DNA of 35,698 nt from an uncultured Opitutia bacterium (GTDB taxonomy: Bacteria; Verrucomicrobiota; Verrucomicrobiia; Opitutales; UBA953): the NCBI GenBank assembly GCA_903831005.1, contig CAIKWA010000151.1, positions 1 through 35,698 on the forward strand, in the 5' to 3' direction. How positions within the stretch are numbered: the first letter of the stretch is position 1; each line of letters opens with the position of its first letter. The notes beneath the pieces are model-generated. The model made no database searches. It was not told the origin of the DNA and saw only the letters and a program-made list of their open reading frames with translations. Of this stretch, positions 15,891 through 25,559 are shown piece by piece. A program made the position numbers and the translations under genes.

Positions 15891-17497
15891 GGGCGACCCT
15901 GGGGACGACGAACCGAGGTGTGACGGGCTTCCGCTAGTTTCGCCGGGTAATCGAGGGTGAAATGGAGGCCACGGCTCTCGCGGCGTTGCAACGCGCAGTC
16001 GATGATAAGTTCGGCGACCTGGATCAGGTTACGCAGTTCAAGGAGCCGTGGCTCGACGCGGAAGTTCCAGTAGTACTCACGCACTTCGTCAGACAGGGTG
16101 CCGATGCGCGTGCGCGCACGTTGGAGGCGCTTGGTCGAACGGACGATACCGACATAATCCCACATCGTGCGGCGAAGCTCGTCCCAGTTATGCGTCAGTA
16201 CCACCCGTTCGTCCGGATCGCCGGCTGAACCGTCAATCCATGCGGGTAAGGTCGTAGCATTGTCTTTCTTGGCCAGGATTACGTCGTGGGCGGCGGCAGC
16301 GCCATCATGGGCCAAGACGACCGCTTCGAGCAGGGAATTGGAGGCCAGCCGGTTGGCGCCGTGCAGTCCGGTGCAGGCGGCTTCACCGACGGCGAAAAGA
16401 CCGGCGAGGGAAGTCTGACCGCGAAGGTCCGTGGCGACCCCGCCGCAGAGGTAGTGTGCGGCTGGAACCACGGGAGCCGGTTCTTTGGTGAGATCGAAAC
16501 CAGCCTTGAGGCAGGTGGCGTAGATATGTGGGAAGCGCTCCGCGAAGTGCCCCTTGGCGACCTGGGTGGCGTCGAGGAGGACATGAGGGGCGCCGTCGCG
16601 TTTCATTACCGAGTCGATGGCACGGGCGACGATGTCACGCGGTGCGAGGTCACCGAGGGGATGGAAGTCCTTCATGAATGCCCGCATCGAGACATCGCGC
16701 AGGATAGCGCCCTCGCCGCGGACGGCTTCGGAAATCAGGGCGCGGCTTCCGTCCGGAGCTTTGAGCGCCGTCGGATGGAACTGGACCATCTCCATGTCGC
16801 GTACTTCGGCACCCGCACGATAGGCCATCGCAATACCATCGCCAGTAGCGATGTCTGGGTTCGTGGTGAACTGGTAGACCTGACCGGTCCCACCAGTGGC
16901 TAGGACCACGGCGTTGGCGGAAAGCGTTTCTACGCGCCCGGCATTAGTGTTGAGTACATGGAGGCCGAGGACGCGATCTTCGGGCGAACCGATCGGGCAG
17001 GTTCCGAGTTTGGCGCGAGTGATGAGGTCGATGGCAAGGTGGTGTTCGAGCATCACGACCTTGGGCGACCGGGCGATGGCACGCAGCAGGGCGGATTCGA
17101 TCGCACGTCCAGTCATATCGCGAGCATGCAGGATGCGCCGCTTGGAATGTCCACCTTCGCGACCGAGGTCAGGCTTACCATCCGTGCCATTCTCGAATTC
17201 CACCCCCCATGCAATCAGCTCGTCGACGCGGGCTGGACCGGACTCGATGATATGGGTCACGGCGTCGAGGTCGCATAGCCCGTCTCCCGCAATGAGGGTA
17301 TCCTTCACGTGGCTATGGAAATCGTCGGTTTGATCAGTCACGCAGGCGATGCCACCTTGGGCCCAGTTCGTATTGGATTCCGAGCTGGTCTTCTTGGTGA
17401 CGATGGCGACGGCATGGCCGCGCTGGGCGAGATTAAGTGCAAAACTCAGCCCGCCGATGCCGCTACCGACGATGATTGCCTCGAAATGGGACGCCAT
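15887..17497 (-). CDS. nadB: L-aspartate oxidase
   Basis: AIIVGSGIGGLSFALNLA, NTNWAQGGIACV, GREGGHSKRRILHARDMTGRAIE, MVQFHPTAL, HYLCGGVATDLRG, ASNSLLEAVV. Overlaps panE by 4 nt. Confidence 0.96.
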   Translation of the reverse strand: MASHFEAIIVGSGIGGLSFALNLAQRGHAVAIVTKKTSSESNTNWAQGGIACVTDQTDDFHSHVKDTLIAGDGLCDLDAVTHIIESGPARVDELIAWGVEFENGTDGKPDLGREGGHSKRRILHARDMTGRAIESALLRAIARSPKVVMLEHHLAIDLITRAKLGTCPIGSPEDRVLGLHVLNTNAGRVETLSANAVVLATGGTGQVYQFTTNPDIATGDGIAMAYRAGAEVRDMEMVQFHPTALKAPDGSRALISEAVRGEGAILRDVSMRAFMKDFHPLGDLAPRDIVARAIDSVMKRDGAPHVLLDATQVAKGHFAERFPHIYATCLKAGFDLTKEPAPVVPAAHYLCGGVATDLRGQTSLAGLFAVGEAACTGLHGANRLASNSLLEAVVLAHDGAAAAHDVILAKKDNATTLPAWIDGSAGDPDERVVLTHNWDELRRTMWDYVGIVRSTKRLQRARTRIGTLSDEVREYYWNFRVEPRLLELRNLIQVAELIIDCALQRRESRGLHFTLDYPAKLAEARHTSVRRPQGRP

Positions 17498-17576
17498 TGA
17501 AGGGTAGAACCTAGGCTTAGTGTCGATGTGAACAAGCGGATTTGACTGCCTTCCCCCCGCCCCCTACGCCTGTTTT

Positions 17577-18893
17577 GTGGAATTATTCGTGATATTGGCC
17601 TGCTGGGCGACCATCGGTGTTTTCGAGTTATCGGAAATGGCGCTGGTCTCCTCTAATCGTCGTCGCCTGACCCGTCTGGCAGAAGACGGCAGTAAGGGCG
17701 CGAAGGCCGCCTTGGAGCTCCTGGCCAACCCCTCGAAGTTCCTCTCGACCGTCCAGGTCGGACTGACATTCGGTAGCATTATTGCCGCAACCTTCGGTGG
17801 TGCCCCCTTAGCGGCTCATATTAAGCCTTACCTGGAGGCCAGCAACTGGACGTGGCTGCACGACAACGCCGACGTCATCTCCCGCACCGGCGTTTCTTTC
17901 GTGATTGGTTCGTTGACCATCGTCCTGGCCGAAATCGTGCCCAAGCGGCTCGGGCTCTCAAATCCAGAAGGCTTGGCGGTATTACTGTCCCGGCCGATGA
18001 TCGCGGTCTCGTTCCTCGCCTCGCCACTGGTTAGCACGTTGGGTTTCTTTGCCGACATCATCCTGCGTCTCTTCGGCCGTAAGCGTACGCCCGAAGATAC
18101 GATGTCCGAAGACGAGCTCCGCATGATGGTTGACCAAGGCATGGCCTCCGGCGTGCTTCACGCGGCGGAGCATCGCATGGTGCATGGCGCCTTGTCCTTG
18201 GACCTAGTTACCGCGGAACGTCTCATGACGCCGAGCAATCGCGTTGTCTGGCTAAACCTCGAGGATTCCGACGAGGTCAACTGGCGTAAGGTGGTCGCCT
18301 CCGGCCATACTTGGTTCCCAGTCTACCGAGGATCACCTGACCGCCCTCTGGGGGTCGTCTCGGTGAAACGTCTCTGGGCTAATCTGTCTCTTGTCGGTAC
18401 GGCCTCGATTAAGGACCTGCTGACCGAGCCTCCGATCGTGTCGACCCACTGCACGGGCACGCAGTTGCTGGAGATGTTCCGCAAGGATAAGATCCACATC
18501 GCCCTGGTCACCGACGAGTTCGGCCGGGTCCGCGGTGTCGTCTCCTTGAACGATGTCCTTGAATCCGTCGTCGGGGAGCTCCCGAACGAAGGTTCGCCCA
18601 TCGCCCAGCCGAAGCTGGTACGACGTCGCGAAGACGGCAGTTGGATCGTTGATGCGGTCGTCTCGTTGGACGATTTCCGGGAAGCCACCGGCATCATCGG
18701 ACGATTCCCCGGCGAAGGCTCCGGCCGATTTACGGCTATCTCGGGCTTTATTATGCGCACCCTTGGGCGTATTCCGGTCGAAGGGGATCGCGTCGAGGCC
18801 TTGGGCCACGTGTTCGAGGTCGTCGACATGGACGGTCACCGACTGGACAAAATCCTGGTGATGCCTAAGGCCGTCCCGCCGATCGTCGCTTAA
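17577..18893 (+). CDS. CNNM-transmembrane/CBS domain protein (hemolysin C/CorC/TlyC-like)
   Basis: [39 protein letters not shown]...[12 protein letters not shown] (CNNM), [14 protein letters not shown] and [29 protein letters not shown] (CBS), C-terminal CorC_HlyC region. GTG start. Confidence 0.93.
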   Translation: MELFVILACWATIGVFELSEMALVSSNRRRLTRLAEDGSKGAKAALELLANPSKFLSTVQVGLTFGSIIAATFGGAPLAAHIKPYLEASNWTWLHDNADVISRTGVSFVIGSLTIVLAEIVPKRLGLSNPEGLAVLLSRPMIAVSFLASPLVSTLGFFADIILRLFGRKRTPEDTMSEDELRMMVDQGMASGVLHAAEHRMVHGALSLDLVTAERLMTPSNRVVWLNLEDSDEVNWRKVVASGHTWFPVYRGSPDRPLGVVSVKRLWANLSLVGTASIKDLLTEPPIVSTHCTGTQLLEMFRKDKIHIALVTDEFGRVRGVVSLNDVLESVVGELPNEGSPIAQPKLVRRREDGSWIVDAVVSLDDFREATGIIGRFPGEGSGRFTAISGFIMRTLGRIPVEGDRVEALGHVFEVVDMDGHRLDKILVMPKAVPPIVA

Positions 18894-19648
18894 AGGCGCA
18901 CGGGTAGGCCGGCGGCACGCAGGTGCTCCTTGGCTTGACGGACGGTATAGGTGCCGAAGTGGAAGATGCTGGCCGCGAGGACGGCGCTAGCGCCGCCTTG
19001 CTTGAGGACGTCAGCCATGTGGTCGAGGTTGCCTGCGCCGCCAGAGGCGATGACGGGGACCTCCACGGCGGAAGAGACGGCCAGATTGAGCGGGATATCG
19101 TAACCGGCAGCGGTACCATCGCGATCCATACTAGTTAGAAGGATTTCGCCGGCGCCAAGGGAGTGTGCTTTGCGGGCCCATTCAATGGCGTCGAGTCCGG
19201 TCGGATTACGGCCGCCATGCGTGAAGACCTCCCATTTGCCAGGTCCGACGTTCTTAGCGTCGATGGCGACCACGATGCATTGGCTGCCGAATTTACGTGC
19301 AGCCTCGAGGACAAGGTTCGGGTCCTTGATGGCGGAGGTATTGAGCGAGACCTTGTCGGCGCCGGCGTTGAGCATCGTGCGAATGTCTTCGACGGAACGA
19401 AGGCCGCCGCCGACGGTGAGCGGCATGAAGACTTGGTCGGCGGTGCGTTCAACGACGTCGACCATGGTTCGTCGTTCGTCGCTGGACGCAGTGATATCGA
19501 GGAAGACCAGTTCGTCGGCTCCTTGCTTCTCATAGGCCGCGGCGACGGCGACAGGGTCGCCGGCATCACGTAGTTCCTCGAACTTGACGCCCTTGACCAC
19601 GCGTCCGCCATGGACGTCGAGGCAAGGAATGATGCGGACGGAAAGCAT
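18890..19648 (-). CDS. hisF: Imidazole glycerol phosphate synthase cyclase subunit
   Basis: [83 protein letters not shown]. Confidence 0.97.
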   Translation of the reverse strand: MLSVRIIPCLDVHGGRVVKGVKFEELRDAGDPVAVAAAYEKQGADELVFLDITASSDERRTMVDVVERTADQVFMPLTVGGGLRSVEDIRTMLNAGADKVSLNTSAIKDPNLVLEAARKFGSQCIVVAIDAKNVGPGKWEVFTHGGRNPTGLDAIEWARKAHSLGAGEILLTSMDRDGTAAGYDIPLNLAVSSAVEVPVIASGGAGNLDHMADVLKQGGASAVLAASIFHFGTYTVRQAKEHLRAAGLPVRL

Positions 19649-19696
19649 GAGCGGACTTCAGAGGTAGGGACGGCGGGACCAGAGGTTAAGCCTAAA

Positions 19697-20134
19697 CTAT
19701 TCGAGTATGATCGTCGCCGGTCCGTCGTTCACGAGTTCAATCCGCATGTCTGCCCCGAAGACTCCGGTCGGCACGGGCTGTCCAAGCAGGTTGGAAAGCT
19801 CTTGGACGAAGAGGTCGAACAGTGGTTTGGCGACTTCCGGCTTGGCGGCCGCATTGAAGGAAGGTCGATTTCCTTTGGTAAAGTCCGCCAGCAAGGTGAA
19901 TTGACTGACCGCGAGGGCCTGACCGTTGGAGTCACGGAGACTGACCCCCATCTTGCCTTGGGCGTCGGACATCAGTCGAGCTTTAGAGATGTCCGTGGCT
20001 AACCTCCGCACGGTAGCTTCGTCATCGCCGGCGCCCAAGCCGACGAACAGGAGATAGCCTGGACCGATCTTACCAGTGGTGCTTCCGTCTACGGACACGG
20101 AGGCTGAGAGTACGCGCTGAAGTACCACCTTCAT
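19697..20134 (-). CDS. dtd: D-aminoacyl-tRNA deacylase
   Basis: MKVVLQRV..ASVSVDG...G.I..G.L.FVG+, AVSQFTLLADFTKGNRPSF, GQPVPTGVFGADMRIELVNDGPATIILE (SQFTL and NGPVT-like motifs). Confidence 0.96.
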   Translation of the reverse strand: MKVVLQRVLSASVSVDGSTTGKIGPGYLLFVGLGAGDDEATVRRLATDISKARLMSDAQGKMGVSLRDSNGQALAVSQFTLLADFTKGNRPSFNAAAKPEVAKPLFDLFVQELSNLLGQPVPTGVFGADMRIELVNDGPATIILE

Positions 20135-20136
20135 CC

Positions 20137-21513
20137 TCAGATGAGCGCCTCAAGGATGGTCCGGAGCTTCATCTCGGTTTCCGTCGCTTCGGCCTCTGGA
20201 TTCGAGCCGGCGACGATGCCGGCGCCGGCGAAGGCGCGGGCTTCCGAACCTTTGAGTCGGGCACAGCGAAGAGCGACGAAGAGTTTCCCAGAGGCACCAT
20301 CCGAACGAACCCAGCCGACCGCACCGGTGTAGAGGCCGCGCTGGTGAGGTTCGAATCCGGGGATGAAGGGAAGGGCCAGCGCACGCGGCTTACCGCCAAC
20401 GGCCGGAGTCGGGTGAAGTTCGCCGGCGACCTCCAAGAAGCGGCGGTCGGCAGGCATCGTCCCTTCGATGGGTGTCCGCAGGTGCATTACGTTGCCGAGA
20501 CGAAGGAGTTCGGCGTTACGCGAGGTCGCTGCAAGGACGCCGACCATACGGAGACGTCGCAGAATCGAGGCGGTAACGGCGCTGTGTTCGCGGAGATCCT
20601 TTTCGCTGGTGAGTAACGCCTCAGCTAGGCTGGCGTCTTCGGATGCGGATTCTCCACGACGGGTCGTGCCGGCCACAGATTCGGAACGGACGGCGCCATC
20701 GAATAGCGAGAGGAGCGTCTCTGGGGTAGCGCCGACGAGTGCACCCTCGGCCTCGTCGACGAGGAACGTATGGCAAGGCGGATTGCCGCGACGCAGGCGG
20801 TGCAATGTCGCATAAATGCTGAAGGGCTCGGCCCGCCGCCAATCGAAGGCACGCGAAAGCACAATCTTCTCAAAAGAACCTTCCTTGATCAGTTCGGTGG
20901 CTCGGATGACCGCGGACGGGAACCAGGAGCCGCCTACTTCCGAAAGAACGGTTGGAACCGGGGCCCGAGGTGGGCTGGGGTTGGATCGATAGGTGAACTT
21001 ACGGAAGCTTTCCGCCCTGATGGCCAAGCGGGCGGCGCAGCCAGTTGCGGCAGGTTCGCAGAGGGTGACGGTTGTCAGGCCGTCTTCGCTGACGACCTGC
21101 CAGCCAGGAAGGAAGAGTTTGGCCTCCGCGCCATCATTCTCATTCCCTGGGTAGAAGGGGAACGTTGCGATGACCCGTGGACGCGGGCCGACGCAGGTCA
21201 GGCTGGCGTCGAGTTGACGAAGCCAGCGGTCAGCATCGACAAAGCGTTGCTCGCCGCGTCCGGACCATTGACGAAGCGGAGAGCCGGCTGCATGAGAACG
21301 CTTGCGGGAAGGGTTCTCAAAGTAGCCACGGGGTGCCGGTTCATCCAGGGTTTCCAGAACGGCAAGCGGATCGAGTTCGGGTGTGGGAAAGGTGTAACAG
21401 ACAATCCCCTCACCTGCGGCGCGTTTTTCCGCGTCAGCTAGTAAAGCAACTTCGTCGATGGTCTTGACGGAATCCACGGCGGTGAAGGTAAGGTCTCCGC
21501 GCGAAATGTCCAA
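20137..21513 (-). CDS. menF: Isochorismate synthase / chorismate-binding enzyme
   Basis: EKIVLSRAFDWR, FLVDEAEGALVGATPETLLSL, SVAGTTRRG, EKDLREHSAV, HLRTPIEGTMP, LHPTPAVGGKPRALAL, FAGAGIVAGSNPEAEATETEMKL. TTG start abuts the metG stop. MenF versus EntC subtype not resolved. Confidence 0.85.
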   Translation of the reverse strand: MDISRGDLTFTAVDSVKTIDEVALLADAEKRAAGEGIVCYTFPTPELDPLAVLETLDEPAPRGYFENPSRKRSHAAGSPLRQWSGRGEQRFVDADRWLRQLDASLTCVGPRPRVIATFPFYPGNENDGAEAKLFLPGWQVVSEDGLTTVTLCEPAATGCAARLAIRAESFRKFTYRSNPSPPRAPVPTVLSEVGGSWFPSAVIRATELIKEGSFEKIVLSRAFDWRRAEPFSIYATLHRLRRGNPPCHTFLVDEAEGALVGATPETLLSLFDGAVRSESVAGTTRRGESASEDASLAEALLTSEKDLREHSAVTASILRRLRMVGVLAATSRNAELLRLGNVMHLRTPIEGTMPADRRFLEVAGELHPTPAVGGKPRALALPFIPGFEPHQRGLYTGAVGWVRSDGASGKLFVALRCARLKGSEARAFAGAGIVAGSNPEAEATETEMKLRTILEALI

Positions 21514-23055
21514 TCAGGCCGAAGGAGTTTCAGTCGGAGTCTCGATTGGGGGAAAAAGGATGCACTTTTCGGCGACCTTTGAGCCCGTGCAGACGGTAGA
21601 CCAGGTCAGCTGTCCTTCGAAATGGGTGGCGACGGGGCGACCGATATTGGTCAGGAGCTTGTCACAGGTCGCGGGCATCACCGGGGTAAGGATTGTCCCG
21701 ACGAGTCGCAGGCCTTCCGCGACGTGCGCGAGGCAGGAATCGAGGCGTGCTCGATCGGCGGCCTCAGCGGATTTGGCAAGTTTCCAGGGCGCCCGCGCCT
21801 CGATGTAGGCGTTCATGGCGCTGATGAAGACCCAGAGGGCTTCCAGGGCATGGCTGACCTGGTACTCAGCGAACGCTTCGTCGTATTTCTTGATTGAATC
21901 ACTCCAGAGCTGACGGAGGTTCTTTTCGAGTTCTTCGTCGGCCGCGGCGGCCGGGATTGCGCCCGCATAACTGCGGCCAACCATATTGAGGAGTCGGTTG
22001 ACGAGATTGCCGAGATTGTTGCCGAGGTCTGCCTTGTAGCGGTTCTCGAAGGTGGTCGACGAGAAGTCGGCGTCTTGGCCGACGACCATCTCGCGGCAGA
22101 GGTAGTAACGGAACGCATCGGCACCATGGGAGGCGGCGAAGCCAAGTGTGTTGGTGGCGTTACCGGAGCTCTTGGAGGCTTTCTGGTTATTGACGGTCCA
22201 CCAGCCATGGACGAGCAACTGCCGTGGGGGCTCAATGCCGAGAGCCTTGAGCATGCAGGGCCAGTAGACGGCGTGGGGCGGTGACAGGATGTCCTTACCG
22301 ATGACATGGACGTCGGCGGGCCAGAGTCCCTTGTCGGCCACGGCGGAGTAGTAGTTGGTCAGCGCGTCGAACCAGACGTAGGTGACGAAAGCGGTATCGA
22401 AAGGGAGCTCGATGCCCCAGGTCAATCGGGACTTCGGACGCGAGATACAGAGGTCATTCATCGGCTCCTTCAGGAACTCAAGGACTTGGTTTTGCCGGAA
22501 ACGCGGTGTGATGAAGTCGGGGTGCGACTTGATGTGTTCGACAAGCCAAGGTTGGAACTGGGAAAGCTTGAAGTAATAGTTCTCCTCGGTTGATTGCGTG
22601 ACCTCGCCGTAGATCTCAGGCCAGGATCCGTCCGGGGCGCGATCCTTGTCAGTGAGGAACTGTTCCTGGCGCGTGGAGTACCAGTCGGTCTTCTGTCCCT
22701 TGTAGATCAGCCCTTGATCGAAGAGTTTCTGCAGGAACTGCTGTACAACCTTTTTATGGCGCGGTTCGGTCGTGCGGATATAATCGTCGTGCGAGATATT
22801 AAGGTCGCCGAGCATGCCCTTAAAGACTGCAGCGATCTCGTCGACGAGGACCTGGGGTGCAACGCCACGCTTGAGGGCGGTCTGCTGGACCTTCTGGCCG
22901 TGCTCATCGAGGCCGGTGAGGAAGTGTACTTTGCGGCCGCTCATGCGCATGTGGCGCGAGATTACGTCAGAGAGGACTTTCTCATAGGCGTGGCCAAGGT
23001 GCGGCGAGCCATTGGCGTAGTCGATGGCCGTGGTGATGTAGAACGGACTGGGCAT
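21514..23055 (-). CDS. metG: Methionyl-tRNA synthetase
   Basis: ATG at 23055: MPSPFYITTAIDYANGSPHLGHAYEKVLSDVISRH (HIGH-like), HFLTGLDEHGQKVQQ, NNQKASKSSGN (KMSKS-like), DAFRYYLCREM. Short form without a C-terminal EMAP domain. Confidence 0.95.
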   Translation of the reverse strand: MPSPFYITTAIDYANGSPHLGHAYEKVLSDVISRHMRMSGRKVHFLTGLDEHGQKVQQTALKRGVAPQVLVDEIAAVFKGMLGDLNISHDDYIRTTEPRHKKVVQQFLQKLFDQGLIYKGQKTDWYSTRQEQFLTDKDRAPDGSWPEIYGEVTQSTEENYYFKLSQFQPWLVEHIKSHPDFITPRFRQNQVLEFLKEPMNDLCISRPKSRLTWGIELPFDTAFVTYVWFDALTNYYSAVADKGLWPADVHVIGKDILSPPHAVYWPCMLKALGIEPPRQLLVHGWWTVNNQKASKSSGNATNTLGFAASHGADAFRYYLCREMVVGQDADFSSTTFENRYKADLGNNLGNLVNRLLNMVGRSYAGAIPAAAADEELEKNLRQLWSDSIKKYDEAFAEYQVSHALEALWVFISAMNAYIEARAPWKLAKSAEAADRARLDSCLAHVAEGLRLVGTILTPVMPATCDKLLTNIGRPVATHFEGQLTWSTVCTGSKVAEKCILFPPIETPTETPSA

Positions 23056-23060
23056 GAAAA

Positions 23061-23083
23061 GGTACCCTAGGGAATAGGGCACC
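23061..23083 (-). promoter_or_regulatory. Hairpin with U-tract immediately 5' of the metG start
   Basis: Minus-strand RNA GGUGCCCUA-UUCCC-UAGGGUACC-UUUUC-AUG: 9 pairs including one G-U wobble, 5-nt loop, ending 5 nt before the ATG. Confidence 0.6.
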
Positions 23084-23132
23084 GAAAGGGGCGAGGACAA
23101 CCCCGAAGGCTGGGTGGACCGGGAAACCGACC

Positions 23133-24917
23133 TTAGACCGCGTCCCCGGCCCGCACGACGTGGGGCTGGTAGGCGATTTCAAAGGCGTAGGTCATGCCGG
23201 CGCGCAGGGGCATGGACTTATCACGCTGGAGGGTCTGGTAGAAGTGGACCTTACCCCAGCATGTGCGGTGCTTGGGGTTGTCGCTCACGACCTTCGTCTC
23301 GGCCCAAGTGCAATGGAAGTCATCCTTGATGACTTCGCAGCGATGCGACTCGGCACCGAGCACCAAGGCGTTGCCGGGAGTCATGCGCGAATGCGTGGCA
23401 GCAATCGGGAGCACGAGGCGGAAATCCTCGAGCATGACAGCGGACTTCGCGGTCAGGGTGAACCGGGCGACGATACGGCCGCCGTTGAATTCCCAGTCGA
23501 CTTTCAACGAGGCAATATTGGACGAAAGCTTTTCGTCGCGGTCGATCAGGTCAGGCTGGTCGTAGCGGAAGTGATAGGTCCCCGCCTTGGAACCCATGGC
23601 GACTTGTGCGTTCTTGCCGTAAAAGGATGGCGTGTAGACCTTGCCGGCGATGGTGAACTCCGGAATGAACGGGCTGGTCTGCTGATTAGACGGCCAGTCG
23701 AAAACGCCAGGCATGTGCGGGAAAGCCAACGAGTCCGAGAAACGATGGGAGCCAGACGACACCAGCGGCAGAATGATGTGCAGGCCAGAGGCAGGATCCT
23801 GATACGAGAGCAGGCCCTGTTCTTTACGAGGGGACTTATCGAAAGAGAAGAAACGGCAGACCGGTAGGCGGCTGGCAGGTTTGACGACTTCGAGGTCGCC
23901 GCCGATGGTCTTGGCGAGGCGCGACCACTGGGAAAGGTAACGTGCCGCGTCGAAGTTGGCCATGCGGGTCGTATGGCCCGGGATGGTGTCACGTTCGGCG
24001 TCGCGGACGATAATCAGGCCGTGTTCGGCGTCGAAGAAGGTCGTGAAGAAATTGGCGTAAAGACGACGGACGAGGTCACGAGCCAAGGCTTCCTTGTCGA
24101 CTGGTACCCAGCGATCGCGCAGCGCCTGGAGGAGGAGGGTGATGCAGTGCATCTGGCCGTAGGCGCCGATACCACGACCATAGGACCAGCCTAGGCCGTC
24201 TTCGCGGACGGTGTCCATAATCACACGGATGTACTTCTCGGCTAGCGAGCGGAGCTTCGGTAGCTTGGAGTCGCGGAGCTGGATGTTGGCGTGCAGCTGG
24301 AGCGACTGGCGGATGAAGATCAGGGAGACGACGCCGTAAAGGTCGAAAGTTCCGCCGAAGTTATCGATGTTCGCGGCCTTGCTGGCATCGTCATGGAATC
24401 CGCCGGTGGAAGCCGCGGCGATGCGGTCCATGAAGCGATCGACCAGCGGGCCAGTTTCGTCTTTCTTGGTCAAGCCGAAGGAGAAACGGCAGACTGCCTT
24501 GGCGATGTCGAAAGCCTGGACGTGGTCATGATGGTCGTTCTCGATGGCGAGACGCTCGTCGATGAGCGCGCGGGTGGCTTCGTCGAGGATTTCCCAGACG
24601 GGGTTGCGTTCGCGGGTCGGGCCGAAGGCGAGGAGCCCGAGACAGGCGAAGGCCATGCCGTTATCGGAGCCTTTGCTGACGCGGACCTGGGCGGTGATCG
24701 TCCGGGCGACAATCTCAGCGATGTTCTGGCGGTCGAGGTGCAGCTCGCCAGTCGCACGGAAGTATTCCCCGAAGGCGAGGGCGGCGTGGCCGGGTTCATC
24801 AGCCCGTGAAACTTCCCCGGCGACCGGCACGACAGTGCCATCGGCTGAAAGGGAATTGAAGTTGAGTTTGAGGAGGGCCTTGGTCTGGTCCAGGCACTGG
24901 CTCGCGAAATTCTGCAT
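23133..24917 (-). CDS. Conserved hypothetical, possible alpha/alpha-toroid carbohydrate-active-like protein, no signal peptide
   Basis: 594 aa; helical N-terminal half with DGLGWSYGRGIGAYGQMHCITLLLQAL, then a beta-rich C-terminal half; layout resembles heparinase/DUF2264-like architectures. Family not securely recognised. Confidence 0.5.
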   Translation of the reverse strand: MQNFASQCLDQTKALLKLNFNSLSADGTVVPVAGEVSRADEPGHAALAFGEYFRATGELHLDRQNIAEIVARTITAQVRVSKGSDNGMAFACLGLLAFGPTRERNPVWEILDEATRALIDERLAIENDHHDHVQAFDIAKAVCRFSFGLTKKDETGPLVDRFMDRIAAASTGGFHDDASKAANIDNFGGTFDLYGVVSLIFIRQSLQLHANIQLRDSKLPKLRSLAEKYIRVIMDTVREDGLGWSYGRGIGAYGQMHCITLLLQALRDRWVPVDKEALARDLVRRLYANFFTTFFDAEHGLIIVRDAERDTIPGHTTRMANFDAARYLSQWSRLAKTIGGDLEVVKPASRLPVCRFFSFDKSPRKEQGLLSYQDPASGLHIILPLVSSGSHRFSDSLAFPHMPGVFDWPSNQQTSPFIPEFTIAGKVYTPSFYGKNAQVAMGSKAGTYHFRYDQPDLIDRDEKLSSNIASLKVDWEFNGGRIVARFTLTAKSAVMLEDFRLVLPIAATHSRMTPGNALVLGAESHRCEVIKDDFHCTWAETKVVSDNPKHRTCWGKVHFYQTLQRDKSMPLRAGMTYAFEIAYQPHVVRAGDAV

Positions 24918-25026
24918 GCGAAAGGTTGGGATTGGGGCAGGGCTCCCCCCCAGTCAATGCATCTCGTTAAAAATTCGTTATTTCGGCCTGTCTCATCAAG
25001 CCCATAAGGCCGGGGAGAGCCTGTCT

Positions 25027-25557
25027 TTAGGGCTCGAAAACGACTTCGACGGGGCAGCCAGAAAGCCTCGATAAGAGCCTCCCGTGGGCCTGCAGGGGCC
25101 ACCAGCGGTAGAGGTGGATGTCGATGGGCTTCCACAGGCCCACCCACCCGCAGATGGTCAAGCCTTCACGGATGAAGTCACCCAGCCGCTGCCCAGGGGT
25201 GATGAGATCTCGAAGCACCAAGGTCGCACCGAGGAACAGGAGCCCAATGACGAGCGCAGTCCGGCCTTCGCGGAACAGTTCGCCGAGGTCGCGGCGGGCG
25301 ATGCGGGCACGATACCCAAAGTAATGTTGCAGTGACTCCTGGACGAGCCGGGCGGCTTCGGCATCGGCGGGCTGCCGAAGCACAACCCGGATGCGTAGGT
25401 CGGAATCTTTCTCATGCTCTCGGGCCCAACTCAGAATAAATTCCTCGGCGTCATGGTCCAAGTCGCGTTCATGAAACGGCGACGGATCCATGGTGTTGAA
25501 CAGCTGACCAACGTTGTTAAGTCTGAGTTCAATCAGGCCAGGAGTTGTGGTGGTCAT
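25027..25557 (-). CDS. Conserved membrane protein of unknown function
   Basis: IELRLNNVGQLFNTMDPSPFHERDLDHDAEEFILSWARE plus two hydrophobic segments (ALVIGLLFLGATLVL; EGLTICGWVGLWKPIDIHLYRWWPL), a widespread uncharacterised family by recollection. Confidence 0.72.
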   Translation of the reverse strand: MTTTTPGLIELRLNNVGQLFNTMDPSPFHERDLDHDAEEFILSWAREHEKDSDLRIRVVLRQPADAEAARLVQESLQHYFGYRARIARRDLGELFREGRTALVIGLLFLGATLVLRDLITPGQRLGDFIREGLTICGWVGLWKPIDIHLYRWWPLQAHGRLLSRLSGCPVEVVFEP

Positions 25558-25559
25558 GT

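Noticed and set aside
20346-20358. GGTTCGAATCC, a tRNA T-arm-like string
   Set aside because: It lies inside menF coding sequence (PGFEPHQRG) and no acceptor, D or anticodon arms can be placed around it.
24918-24955. G-rich stretch GGTTGGGATTGGGGCAGGG, possible G-quadruplex
   Set aside because: Only three runs of three or more G; insufficient for a confident three-tetrad quadruplex.
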